Shown one piece after another: positions 1-8,378 of a DNA stretch of 50,082 bases. The translations under genes were made by a program, and so were the position numbers. Location: the NCBI GenBank assembly GCA_910588865.1, contig CAJUSJ010000021.1, forward strand, positions 1 through 50,082, given 5' to 3'. Every line of letters starts with the position of its first letter. Within the stretch, counting starts at the first letter, position 1. Origin of the DNA: an uncultured Lachnospiraceae bacterium. Lineage in GTDB: Bacteria > Bacillota > Clostridia > Lachnospirales > Lachnospiraceae. The notes beneath the pieces were generated by a model, which worked only from the letters and a program-made list of their open reading frames with translations, made no database searches and was not told the origin of the DNA.

Positions 1-808
1 TGATGTCTCCGGAAATATTGATAATTACATGGGAAGCGCCCTCAATGGTGGTCTCCAAAAGAGGGCTGGACACAGCCTGCTTCACAGCCTCTAAGGCCTT
101 CTCGTCGCCTTTTGCCTTGCCGATACCGATATGGGCGATGCCCTTGTCTATCATGACAGTCTGGACGTCCGCGAAGTCCAGATTGATCAGTCCGGGCACA
201 TTGATCAAGTCCGTAATACCCTGGACAGCCTGCTGAAGCACCTCGTCCGCCTTGCGCAGGGCGTCGGGCATGGTGGTGCGCCTGTCCACGATCTCCAGAA
301 GCTTGTCGTTAGGGATCACGATCAGGGTGTCCACGCTCTCCTTCAGGCGCTCAATACCCTGGAGCGCGTTGGTCATACGGGTTCTGGCTTCAAAACGGAA
401 GGGCTTGGTCACCACGCCCACAGTAAGGATCCCCATATCTTTCGCGATCTTGGCCACAACGGGGGCAGCGCCTGTCCCGGTTCCGCCGCCCATACCGCAG
501 GTGACGAACACCATGTCAGCGCCCTTTAAGGCCTGCGCAAGCTCCTCCGAGCTCTCCTCTGCCGCCTTCTCACCGATCTCCGGCCTGGCTCCGGCTCCAA
601 GTCCCTTGGTCAGCTTTTCGCCGATCTGCATGGCTGTAGGGGCTTTGCAGAATCCCAGGGCCTGCTTGTCCGTGTTGATCCCGATGAATTCCACACCCGC
701 GATATTCTCATCGATCATGCGGTTCACCGCGTTGTTGCCTGCCCCGCCCACGCCTACTACTATGATCCTGGCGGCATTCTCTGCCTCATTTATCTTAATC
801 TCTAACAA
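1..808 (-). CDS. ftsZ: Cell division protein FtsZ (3' part beyond the window)
   Basis: Tubulin-like GTPase that polymerises into the division ring at midcell. About 269 codons are present and the C-terminal part is cut by the window edge. The N-terminus begins LLEIKINEAENAARIIVVGV. It is followed by the nucleotide-binding GGAGNNAVNRM stretch, the tubulin signature GMGGGTGTGAAPVVA and the T7-loop region NLDFADVQTVM. The start is a TTG at 808, because an AGGAGG lies about 8 bases upstream and no in-frame ATG precedes the conserved fold. It is the last visible gene of the minus-strand dcw cluster and has its own promoter-like sequence at 848-876. No ftsA lies between divIB and ftsZ. Identity is certain; the exact start is very likely. 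Confidence 0.97.
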   Translation of the reverse strand, partial: MLEIKINEAENAARIIVVGVGGAGNNAVNRMIDENIAGVEFIGINTDKQALGFCKAPTAMQIGEKLTKGLGAGARPEIGEKAAEESSEELAQALKGADMVFVTCGMGGGTGTGAAPVVAKIAKDMGILTVGVVTKPFRFEARTRMTNALQGIERLKESVDTLIVIPNDKLLEIVDRRTTMPDALRKADEVLQQAVQGITDLINVPGLINLDFADVQTVMIDKGIAHIGIGKAKGDEKALEAVKQAVSSPLLETTIEGASHVIINISGDI

Positions 809-847
809 GATACTTCCTCCTTCATACTAAAACCTAGTCTATCTAAT

Positions 848-876
848 ACTATATTTTATTTCCCTCAAAATAGCAA
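848..876 (-). promoter_or_regulatory. Promoter in front of ftsZ
   Basis: On the minus strand TTGCTA (871-876) and TATAGT (848-853) are separated by exactly 17 bases in the AT-rich gap between divIB and ftsZ. It matches the sigma-A consensus well and sits about 40 bases from the TTG start. It would let ftsZ be expressed above the level of the upstream operon. The -35 hexamer is the same as at the mraZ promoter. Confidence 0.6.
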
Positions 877-894
877 CTGTTTTTTTCAAGAAAA

Positions 895-1608
895 TTATGA
901 CTTCCTCTTGAACGTGTAGGCCATACTGCTGTTGGCAGGGTCGTAGGTGTCCAGGTAAAGGGTCCCGCTAAGGCCGTCCAGCTGGGGAAACATGTTGGAC
1001 AGTCTCAGGATCTTTCCGTCAATGTTTTCATTATTTCCCAGGAATACTTCCAGATCATCCATATAGAGGGTGGTTTCCCCCCGGGCGCCAAACTGGATCC
1101 TGTCCACGTCCAGATCGTGGAGCGACAGAACCTGAGTTAAGTTCAGGATATCCTTGAAAATGCCCTCATCCTCCACCGGAAGAGGCTGGTGGAGCACGAT
1201 CTGCCCATAATTCAGGCCCACGACCCGGGGAATCCCGTCGATCTCCTTGTTGGCACTCTCCACTATGATCCCGTCCTTGTCAAAATACATGTAGCTGCTC
1301 ATGTAGGACACATAGCCCACTACGCTCTTCTCGTGGACAATGATCTCCAATTCGGAGAGGCTTTTGAATACCAGGCTGTAATCCTCCACAAAGGGGATGG
1401 ACAGATGATCCTTAAGACGGTCTTTGATGTAGCAGTATATCGTGTTTCTGTCTGACGGCTTCTCAAAGAGCCGTCCGATCAGCTCCTCATCTGTGTACCG
1501 GTTGTTGCCGCTCACCGTAATGTGGTCCAATTTTAATGACAATACGGTGAATACCAGCACCAACCCCAAGGCTGCCGTTACGGCCAGCACCATTTGTCTT
1601 TTCTTCAT
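895..1608 (-). CDS. divIB: Division septum protein DivIB/FtsQ
   Basis: Bitopic membrane protein of the divisome that works with the FtsL/DivIC-type proteins to control septal peptidoglycan synthesis. The 237-residue product has a short cytoplasmic start (MKKRQ), one membrane segment at about residues 7-25, and directly after it a POTRA domain opening with LDHITVSGNNRYTDEELIGR. The rest is the extracellular beta domain. The length is normal for Clostridia, shorter than E. coli FtsQ. The ATG at 1608 overlaps the murA stop in an ATGA arrangement and is preceded by GGAGAG, so it is probably translationally coupled to murA. Family assignment rests on the POTRA pattern and position before ftsZ. Confidence 0.88.
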   Translation of the reverse strand: MKKRQMVLAVTAALGLVLVFTVLSLKLDHITVSGNNRYTDEELIGRLFEKPSDRNTIYCYIKDRLKDHLSIPFVEDYSLVFKSLSELEIIVHEKSVVGYVSYMSSYMYFDKDGIIVESANKEIDGIPRVVGLNYGQIVLHQPLPVEDEGIFKDILNLTQVLSLHDLDVDRIQFGARGETTLYMDDLEVFLGNNENIDGKILRLSNMFPQLDGLSGTLYLDTYDPANSSMAYTFKRKS

Positions 1609-2855
1609 CCTTCTCTCCGTATGTCTGCTCCCAGGTTTTTTAAGTCGCGGCAGATATCCTCATATCCCCGGAAGATATGATGGCAGTGGGTGATACAGGT
1701 CTCCCCGTCCGCCGCGAGACCTGCCGTTACCAAGGCAGCGCCTCCCCGCAGGTCATGGGCCCGCACACGGGTGCCTTTTAATCTCCGCTTTCCGCTGACC
1801 AGGGCTTCCTTCCCCTCTATTATAATCCCCGCGCCCATTTTACGCAATTCTTTCGCGGTGGCAAATCTTCCCTCAAATACCGTTTCCTTCAAGCGGCTTT
1901 GCCCCTGCCCCAGACTCATGAGAACCAGCATCATGGACTGTAAGTCTGTGGGGAATCCGGGATAGGGTCCGGTGGCTATGCTCATGGCTTTGGGCCGGCC
2001 TTCCATGGCGACCCTTATGTCGCCGCCATCTACTTGGATACGGGCCCCCATGGCTGCCCCGGTTTCCAGAACCTGGCTTAAGTGCTCCGGGCTGCCTTTT
2101 TTCAGCACAGCCTCACCGCCGGCCGCCATTACCGCTGACAGATAAGTTCCCGCCACGATCCGGTCTCCCGGAACATCGTATTGTGAATCACGGAGGGGGC
2201 TTCCTCCCCGGATCACAAGAACATTGGTTCCAATACCGCTGATATTGGCCCCCATGGCGTTGAGCATCCGACACAAAGCCTCAACCTCCGGCTCCATGGC
2301 CGCTCCCTTAAGGGTGGTGATCCCTTTGGCGGCCACTGCCGCCAGGATAACATTTTCCGTGGCTCCCACACTGGGGTAGGGGAGACTTAAGGAGGTACCT
2401 CTTAATTCCAGGGCCCGCGCGTGGAGGATGCCCTCTTCCTCACAGATATGGGCTCCCATCTGTTTTAACGCCTCAATATGCATGTCAATGGGCCGGCTGC
2501 CGATGGAACAGCCGCCGGGATAGTGGACATAAGCCTCCCCGCGGCGGCCCAGGAGAGCCCCCAGGACCATGATGGAGGATCTCATGGCCTTTCCGTTCTC
2601 CTCCGGGATCCGGATGTCCCTGATTGTTTTCGCGTCCACTGTCAGTGTGTGCTCCTTGAGAACACAGGAACAGCCCATAGATTCCAATATCCCCATCATA
2701 CAGTAAACATCCTGTATTCTGGGGACATGTTTTAATACCGTGGTGCCTTTATGGAGAATGGCGGCAGCCATCATGGGAAGCGCCGCGTTTTTCGAGCCTT
2801 GGATCTCGATCTCACCCTTTAGCGGATGGTAACCTTGGACTAAGATCACAGACAA
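1605..2855 (-). CDS. murA: UDP-N-acetylglucosamine 1-carboxyvinyltransferase MurA
   Basis: Transfers enolpyruvate from PEP to UDP-GlcNAc, the first committed step of peptidoglycan synthesis, in the cytoplasm. The 416-residue length is typical of the EPSP-synthase-like fold. Visible motifs are the N-terminal GSKNAALPMMAA and the active-site loop PGGCSIGSRPID with catalytic Cys116, the residue alkylated by fosfomycin in this family. The start is a TTG at 2855 with AGGAGG seven bases upstream. The gene sits between ftsW and divIB, where other Firmicutes often carry murG and a murA or murB gene. Clostridia frequently have a second murA elsewhere, so this may be one of two paralogues. Confidence 0.96.
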   Translation of the reverse strand: MSVILVQGYHPLKGEIEIQGSKNAALPMMAAAILHKGTTVLKHVPRIQDVYCMMGILESMGCSCVLKEHTLTVDAKTIRDIRIPEENGKAMRSSIMVLGALLGRRGEAYVHYPGGCSIGSRPIDMHIEALKQMGAHICEEEGILHARALELRGTSLSLPYPSVGATENVILAAVAAKGITTLKGAAMEPEVEALCRMLNAMGANISGIGTNVLVIRGGSPLRDSQYDVPGDRIVAGTYLSAVMAAGGEAVLKKGSPEHLSQVLETGAAMGARIQVDGGDIRVAMEGRPKAMSIATGPYPGFPTDLQSMMLVLMSLGQGQSRLKETVFEGRFATAKELRKMGAGIIIEGKEALVSGKRRLKGTRVRAHDLRGGAALVTAGLAADGETCITHCHHIFRGYEDICRDLKNLGADIRREG

Positions 2856-2890
2856 CCTGTTCCCTCCTGAGGTTTCCTATACTGCTATCT

Positions 2891-2918
2891 TATGTAATAT
2901 CAGGCTGTCCGTTGCCAA
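2891..2918 (-). promoter_or_regulatory. Possible weak promoter before murA
   Basis: In the 70-base ftsW-murA gap the minus strand shows TTGGCA (2913-2918), 16 bases, then TACATA (2891-2896). The -35 is good but the -10 is poor and the spacing short, so this is only a candidate. Confidence 0.28.
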
Positions 2919-2925
2919 TTTTCGT

Positions 2926-4065
2926 CTATTTTTCCAGTTTTATCTGGTTGGACACGCTTAAAACCATCCCCATCTCCACCATAAGAAACAGGATGGATGT
3001 ACCCCCGTAGCTGATAAAGGGTAAGGTTATTCCGGTGTTGGGGATGGTGTTGGTCACCACCGCGATATTCAGTATAACCTGTATGGCAATGTGGGCCATA
3101 ACCCCCACCACGATCAGGGCTCCGAACAGATCCGGCGCGTTGCCGGCTATAAGCACAAAGCGGTAGATCATGAACATAAAGATCAGGATCACCGACACGG
3201 CCCCGAAAAGCCCCAGCTCCTCACAGATAATGGAAAAGATCATGTCGTTCTGGGCCTCGGGGACAAATCCCAGCTTCTGGATGCTCTCCCCCAGCCCCTT
3301 TCCGAACAGGCCTCCGGAGCCTATGGCGTAAAGTCCCTGAAGTACCTGATAACCTCCTGTGGTAGGGTACGCCTCCGGGTCCAGCCACACGTTGATTCTG
3401 GTTAACTGATAAGGCTTTAGCACTTTGATCTTGGTGAGAAAGTTGCCGATCGGTCCCGCGAAGACCATGATAATGGCTCCTAAGGCCACACAGCCCCCAT
3501 AAATCAGTATCTTTCTGCTGGCCACGAACATCATGACAAAACCGATGCCCGCTATAATGATGCCGGAGCTTAGGTTGTTGGCAGCCACGATACCTGCCAG
3601 GGGGATGGTGATGAGGATGGCCCTGGCTATGCCGGCAGGCCGGTCCACATCCTTGCCGATCCTGGTGATCAGCGCGGCCATGGCCACAATGACGGTAATT
3701 TTTACAAGCTCCGTGGGCTGGAAGCTTATGGGGCCTACCCCCAGCCATCTTTTCTTTCCGTTCACTTCTCTTCCCACCAGGCTGACGGCGATCATCAGCA
3801 CCCAGGATATCAGGATAGCCAGACCGGAAAATCTGGCGTACCAGTGGTAGTCCATCTTGGATACCATGACCATGAGCACAAATCCTCCCATGGCGATCGC
3901 TCCCTGACGGGTCATAAAATATGCCGCATTGCCATCGTGATTTAACTGTGCTGTGTAGGAGCTGGCGCTGTAGATCATCACCAGCCCGAAGATGGTTAAA
4001 AATACAATGGCAAACAGAAGGCTGTAATCGTAAAAGCGTTGTGATCTCTTTTTATTTTTAGGCAA
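2926..4065 (-). CDS. ftsW: Septal peptidoglycan glycosyltransferase FtsW (SEDS family)
   Basis: Polytopic SEDS protein that polymerises lipid II at the septum together with a class B PBP. The 379-residue sequence has about ten hydrophobic segments. It carries the SEDS landmarks GKKRWLGVGPISFQPTEL, the long extracellular loop with LDPEAYPTTGGYQ, and the C-terminal NTGITLPFISYGGTS block. The start is a TTG at 4065 preceded by a strong AGGAGG, giving a basic N-terminus (LPKNKKRSQRF). It follows murD with a 32-base gap. SpoVE, the sporulation paralogue, has the same motifs, so a role in spore cortex formation cannot be excluded; location in the dcw cluster fits either. Confidence 0.93.
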   Translation of the reverse strand: MPKNKKRSQRFYDYSLLFAIVFLTIFGLVMIYSASSYTAQLNHDGNAAYFMTRQGAIAMGGFVLMVMVSKMDYHWYARFSGLAILISWVLMIAVSLVGREVNGKKRWLGVGPISFQPTELVKITVIVAMAALITRIGKDVDRPAGIARAILITIPLAGIVAANNLSSGIIIAGIGFVMMFVASRKILIYGGCVALGAIIMVFAGPIGNFLTKIKVLKPYQLTRINVWLDPEAYPTTGGYQVLQGLYAIGSGGLFGKGLGESIQKLGFVPEAQNDMIFSIICEELGLFGAVSVILIFMFMIYRFVLIAGNAPDLFGALIVVGVMAHIAIQVILNIAVVTNTIPNTGITLPFISYGGTSILFLMVEMGMVLSVSNQIKLEK

Positions 4066-4097
4066 AACAGCCTCCTCCTCGATCTACTGTGCCCCTC

Positions 4098-5462
4098 TTA
4101 AAGATTTCTGACACATTCTTTAAAGATCCTGCCCCTCTCTTCATAGTTTTTGAACATGCCCCAGCTCGCGCAGGCCGGGGAGAGCAGGACATTGTCCCCC
4201 ATGTTGGCGTAGGAGGCGCACACTCTTACAGCCTCGGACATATCCTCCGCGTACATGATCTCCGTGAATCCGTGTGCCTTGGCGCACTCCGCGATTTTAT
4301 CCCGGGTCTGGCCAATGAGGACTAAATACTTTACCTTGTCTCCGAAGGATTCGATCCACTCATCATACTGAGACTCCTTGTCATATCCCCCGGCTATGAG
4401 AAGGGTGGGCCCAGGCATGGCCCTGACAGCCTGTATGGCGGCATCGGGATTGGTGCCCTTGGAATCATTGTAATACCGGACTCCTGACCTTTCCAGAACA
4501 AACTCGATCCGGTGCTCCACTGCCTTGAACTCTTTCACGACCCTTCTGATCCGGTCTATGGACACTCCCATGGAGGAGCTGATGGCAATGGCGGCCATGA
4601 CGTTCTCATAATTATGGCGTCCCAACAGGTTTAATTCTCTGGTGTCCACGATCTCGCTGACCCGTCCGTTGTGGGCATAGCAGATCATGTCGCCTTCTAG
4701 ATAGTAGCCTTCCGCCAGCTGCTGGCGGCTGCTGAAAAAAATCACCCTGGATTTGCGCCGCTCATTTTCCGGGGAGCCGAACTCCCGCAGCACCGGGTCG
4801 TCATAGTTGAGAACACAGATGTCTTTTGCTGTCTGGTTCAGGGTAATGCTCTCTTTGATGGCTATGTAATTTTCCATGGTGTGATGGCGGTTCAGGTGAT
4901 CCGGGGTAATATTCAATATAGCGCTGACATCCGGCCGGAAATCCATGATGGTCTCAAGCTGGAAGCTGCTGACCTCCGCCACCGTTACGCTGTTGTCTTC
5001 TGTCTGAAGGGCAACCTGGGTATAAGGAATCCCGATATTGCCCACCACATATACATCCTCGAATTTGGATTTCATGATCTCCCCTGTAAGGGCTGTGGTG
5101 GTAGTCTTCCCGTTGGTCCCCGTGATGGCGGCCAGTCTGCCCTTGGCGCACTGAAACGCCAGCTGAATCTCTCCCCAAATGGGGATCCTGGCCTCGTCGA
5201 TCATCTGGACGAAGGGGGTCTCTAACGAGATCCCCGGACTTATGATGCACATCTCCACCCCTGACAGATCTGCCCGGGTCAGTTCTCCAAGGACAATGGT
5301 GACCTTAGCGCCTTCTTCAAATTCTTTTTTTAATGTCTCAGGATCCAGGCTGGCATTGCCGTCATAAAGGACGACCTCGCCTCCCATTTCCAGCAGAAGC
5401 TTCGCGGACGATATGCCGCTGATACCGCTGCCCGCAACCAGGACTTTCTGACTCCGACTCAT
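4098..5462 (-). CDS. murD: UDP-N-acetylmuramoyl-L-alanine:D-glutamate ligase MurD
   Basis: ATP-dependent cytoplasmic ligase adding D-glutamate to UDP-MurNAc-L-Ala. The 454 residues match the three-domain Mur ligase layout: an N-terminal Rossmann-like domain (VLVAGSGISGISSAKLLLEMG), a central ATPase domain with P-loop ITGTNGKTTTTALTGEI, the NITPDHLNRH block, and a C-terminal domain containing NDSKGTNPDAAIQAV. The ATG at 5462 has GAGGAGG about eight bases upstream. It lies 21 bases after mraY and shares its transcript. Confidence 0.96.
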   Translation of the reverse strand: MSRSQKVLVAGSGISGISSAKLLLEMGGEVVLYDGNASLDPETLKKEFEEGAKVTIVLGELTRADLSGVEMCIISPGISLETPFVQMIDEARIPIWGEIQLAFQCAKGRLAAITGTNGKTTTTALTGEIMKSKFEDVYVVGNIGIPYTQVALQTEDNSVTVAEVSSFQLETIMDFRPDVSAILNITPDHLNRHHTMENYIAIKESITLNQTAKDICVLNYDDPVLREFGSPENERRKSRVIFFSSRQQLAEGYYLEGDMICYAHNGRVSEIVDTRELNLLGRHNYENVMAAIAISSSMGVSIDRIRRVVKEFKAVEHRIEFVLERSGVRYYNDSKGTNPDAAIQAVRAMPGPTLLIAGGYDKESQYDEWIESFGDKVKYLVLIGQTRDKIAECAKAHGFTEIMYAEDMSEAVRVCASYANMGDNVLLSPACASWGMFKNYEERGRIFKECVRNL

Positions 5463-5483
5463 GTCTTATCCTCCTCGTACAAT

Positions 5484-6452
5484 CTATAATCCCAAATATG
5501 CTACCAGGCAGAGGATGGCCGTAATAATGGAAAATACCGCCACTACCCGGGTTTCTGACCAACCGCACAGTTCAAAGTGGTGATGGATAGGGGCCATTTT
5601 AAAGATCCTCTTTCCTCCGGTCTTCTTAAAATACGTCACCTGGATGATCACCGACAGCACCTCCACCAGATAGATCAGCCCAACGATCGGGATGAACAGG
5701 GGAAGCTGCATCATACAGGCGCTGGCTGCCACAAATCCCCCCAGAGCCAGGGACCCTGTGTCCCCCATGAACACCTTGGCCGGATACACATTAAACAGGA
5801 GAAATCCCAGAAGGCTTCCCACCACAGCGCCGGTGATGGGGCTGATGCCGGTTTCCTCCCCCAGGGAGATGATGGTCAGGAAGGTGGCCACCAGGATGGT
5901 GACGCTGGTACACAGACCGTCAAGGCCGTCTGTAAAATTGACGCCATTGTCTGTTCCAAGCATCACCACAAACACAAAAGGCACATATAAGATCCCGAGA
6001 TCCAGAAAATATCCGCCGTCAAAACCCCCTGTGAAGGGGATCAGGGCCGCTGTTCCCACCTCTCTCGAATTGACCAGATAGTAGGCGAAGATCCCGGTGA
6101 TCACAATCTGTCCAGCCAGCTTCTGTCTGGGATTCAGGCCCTCGGACCGTTTCATGACGATCTTAATATAGTCATCCAGAAAACCGATGATCCCGAATCC
6201 CACTGTCACAAAGAGCACGGGTATCATCTTGGGATAGTCCTGGATATAGAACAGAGAAGTGATGATAATGCTCCCCAGTATGATCAGTCCTCCCATGGTG
6301 GGAGTCCCTGCTTTTTTTAAATGGGCCTGAGGGCCATCCTCCCTCACCTGCTGGCCGAACTTCAGCTTGTGCAGAAAAGGTATCACGATGGGGCACAGCA
6401 CAGCGCTGATGGCAAAAGCGATAATAATCGCCAATATGGTCTCGTTAATCAT
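5484..6452 (-). CDS. mraY: Phospho-N-acetylmuramoyl-pentapeptide transferase MraY
   Basis: Integral membrane enzyme that makes lipid I from UDP-MurNAc-pentapeptide and undecaprenyl phosphate. It has about ten membrane helices and the family motifs DDYIKI, NFTDGLDGL with its catalytic aspartate, MGDTGSLALGGF and the late MAPIHHHFELCGW. I start it at the ATG at 6452 (MINETILAIII, 322 residues): a GAGGTG site is correctly spaced for it. An in-frame TTG four codons earlier would overlap that ribosome site. A separate promoter lies at 6529-6557. Confidence 0.96.
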   Translation of the reverse strand: MINETILAIIIAFAISAVLCPIVIPFLHKLKFGQQVREDGPQAHLKKAGTPTMGGLIILGSIIITSLFYIQDYPKMIPVLFVTVGFGIIGFLDDYIKIVMKRSEGLNPRQKLAGQIVITGIFAYYLVNSREVGTAALIPFTGGFDGGYFLDLGILYVPFVFVVMLGTDNGVNFTDGLDGLCTSVTILVATFLTIISLGEETGISPITGAVVGSLLGFLLFNVYPAKVFMGDTGSLALGGFVAASACMMQLPLFIPIVGLIYLVEVLSVIIQVTYFKKTGGKRIFKMAPIHHHFELCGWSETRVVAVFSIITAILCLVAYLGL

Positions 6453-6528
6453 ATCGCACCTCAAATTCTTATGTATACCCTGTACTTTTTGGGTATCGTC
6501 TTCAAAATACGCCGGTTTTGCTTTTTAT

Positions 6529-6557
6529 AGTATACGTCTTTTTACGGGAATAATCAA
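6529..6557 (-). promoter_or_regulatory. Internal promoter for mraY-murD-ftsW
   Basis: Minus-strand TTGATT (6552-6557), 17 bases, TATACT (6529-6534). The -35 overlaps the stop codon of the upstream PBP gene, and mraY begins about 75 bases downstream. Good sigma-A match, seen directly; activity is inferred. Confidence 0.6.
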
Positions 6558-8317
6558 CCGTAGATTCGAAAGGCGGAAACAGTTTCTTCCTCTTCTGCCT
6601 CAATTCCCAGATATGGCAGAATATTCTCAAAAATATCCGCGATCACCGGTGCCGCGATGGTTCCTCCATAGTAGACTCCCGATGGCTCGTCGATGGTGAT
6701 CAGGGCGATGACCTGGGGGTCATCAGCAGGCGCGAACCCCATAAAACTGGATATGTATTTTTTTAAACTCCTGGGAAGCTTCTCTGAGGTGGCCGTCTTT
6801 CCCCCGATCTTGTAGCCCGGAACATAGGCCTTTTTCCCGCTTCCCTCGGAGACCACTTTTTCCAATATGTATCTCATGGTCTGGCTGGTCTCGGCTGACA
6901 CGATACCGTTTTTTACCGGGTAGGAAAATTGATGGACATTGGTATTGTCCGGGTCTGACACCTGGATCGCGAAGTGAGGGGTCACCCGGTTTCCGCCGTT
7001 TACGATGGAGGCGGCTGTGGTGATCAGCTGCAGGGGCGTGATCTGAAAGGATTGGCCGAAGGACACTGTGGCCAGCTCCACAAGCCCCATGTTCTCCTTT
7101 TTGTGCATGATGGTAGCCGCCTCGCCGGGAAGATCGATCCCTGTTTTCCCGAAAAGGCCGAACTGGGTAAAATAGTGATAATACTGATCCACTCCAAGCC
7201 TCTGTCCCACATCGATGAACACGGGATTGCAGGAGTTCATGGCCCCCTGGAGAAATGTCTCCGAGCCATGTCCGGCTACCTTGTGGCACCGGATCTTCCG
7301 GTCCTCCACGATCCGAAACCCGGGACAGGAAAAGGTATCCTCCAGCCCCACCACCCCTGCCTCCAGCCCCGCGGCCGCGGTGATTACCTTAAAGGTAGAC
7401 CCTGGCTCATAAGTGTCATTGATTGCCGGGTTCCGCCACATCTGGTTTAGCAGGTCCTGTTTGGAAGCAGTGCTGCCCTCTTGCGGCTCCATGTTCAGTG
7501 TGAACGGATCGTTTAAGTCAAATTCCGGCACATTGACCATGGCCAGGATCTCCCCGTTCCGGGGATTCATGATGATCACGGAAACCCTGTTGGCTTCTTT
7601 CTCTTCCATGACTTTCAGGGCCGCCTGCTGGGCATAGGTCTGGATGTTTAAATCCAGGCTGATGGTCAGATCCGCCCCGGACACAGGCTCCACCCGATCT
7701 TCAAAGGCGTTCTCGATCTCAACCCCCGCGGCGTCTGCCTGGGTGAGAATCAGTCCGTTGGTGCCCTTGAGATAGGACTCATACTTTACCTCCAGGCCAA
7801 TGATGCCCTGATTGTCTCCTCCAGTAAATCCCAGGACCTTGGAGGCCAGGCTTCCGTAAGGATAATAACGCTTGTAATCCTCGTCTACCTTGACTCCGTC
7901 CAGATGCCGGCCGCGGATCTCATCCCCCAGCTCTTTATCTACATTAACCGCCACAATTTCCCTGGCGCTGTATTTCTCCACCTTCTTTCTCACATCCTCC
8001 GCCTGTAAGTCCAGGGCCTCTGACAAAACCTCAACCACCTGGTCAGGATCTGTGATCTGATTGTGGATAACGGATATGGTACATACGGTGCGGTTGGTGG
8101 CGATGACGGTGCCATTGCGGTCTAAGATCCGCCCTCTTGCCGCCTTGATGGTCCGTTCCCGCTGATGAAGATCCTCTGCCATCTGACTGTAATGTTCTGA
8201 GCAAAAGACCATGAGATAGAAAAGCCTTCCGCTGATCCCGATCATCAACAGGCAGGATATAAGGCAGACCACGGCCATCCTTCCTCTGTGATATGACTGA
8301 TTTCGGTTCATCTGCAT
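6554..8317 (-). CDS. Class B penicillin-binding protein (FtsI/SpoVD-like), second of a tandem pair
   Basis: Membrane-anchored transpeptidase that cross-links peptidoglycan. The 587 residues comprise one membrane segment (about 14-38), a PBP dimerisation domain (RGRILDRNGTVIAT from about residue 61) and a transpeptidase domain. Active-site motifs are S307-T-F-K310, S362-C-N364 and a variant third box K507-T-A-T in place of the usual KTGT. There is no PASTA tail. The ATG at 8317 is followed by a second ATG two codons later that has better spacing to GGTGG, so the start may be 8311. In Firmicutes this position holds either ftsI/pbpB or the sporulation gene spoVD; the sequence alone does not separate them. 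Confidence 0.92.
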   Translation of the reverse strand: MQMNRNQSYHRGRMAVVCLISCLLMIGISGRLFYLMVFCSEHYSQMAEDLHQRERTIKAARGRILDRNGTVIATNRTVCTISVIHNQITDPDQVVEVLSEALDLQAEDVRKKVEKYSAREIVAVNVDKELGDEIRGRHLDGVKVDEDYKRYYPYGSLASKVLGFTGGDNQGIIGLEVKYESYLKGTNGLILTQADAAGVEIENAFEDRVEPVSGADLTISLDLNIQTYAQQAALKVMEEKEANRVSVIIMNPRNGEILAMVNVPEFDLNDPFTLNMEPQEGSTASKQDLLNQMWRNPAINDTYEPGSTFKVITAAAGLEAGVVGLEDTFSCPGFRIVEDRKIRCHKVAGHGSETFLQGAMNSCNPVFIDVGQRLGVDQYYHYFTQFGLFGKTGIDLPGEAATIMHKKENMGLVELATVSFGQSFQITPLQLITTAASIVNGGNRVTPHFAIQVSDPDNTNVHQFSYPVKNGIVSAETSQTMRYILEKVVSEGSGKKAYVPGYKIGGKTATSEKLPRSLKKYISSFMGFAPADDPQVIALITIDEPSGVYYGGTIAAPVIADIFENILPYLGIEAEEEETVSAFRIYG

Positions 8318-8378
8318 TCCACCACTGAGCCATTGCTACAGTATATGAAACTTTTTGCGGATTATTCTTGATGGACCC

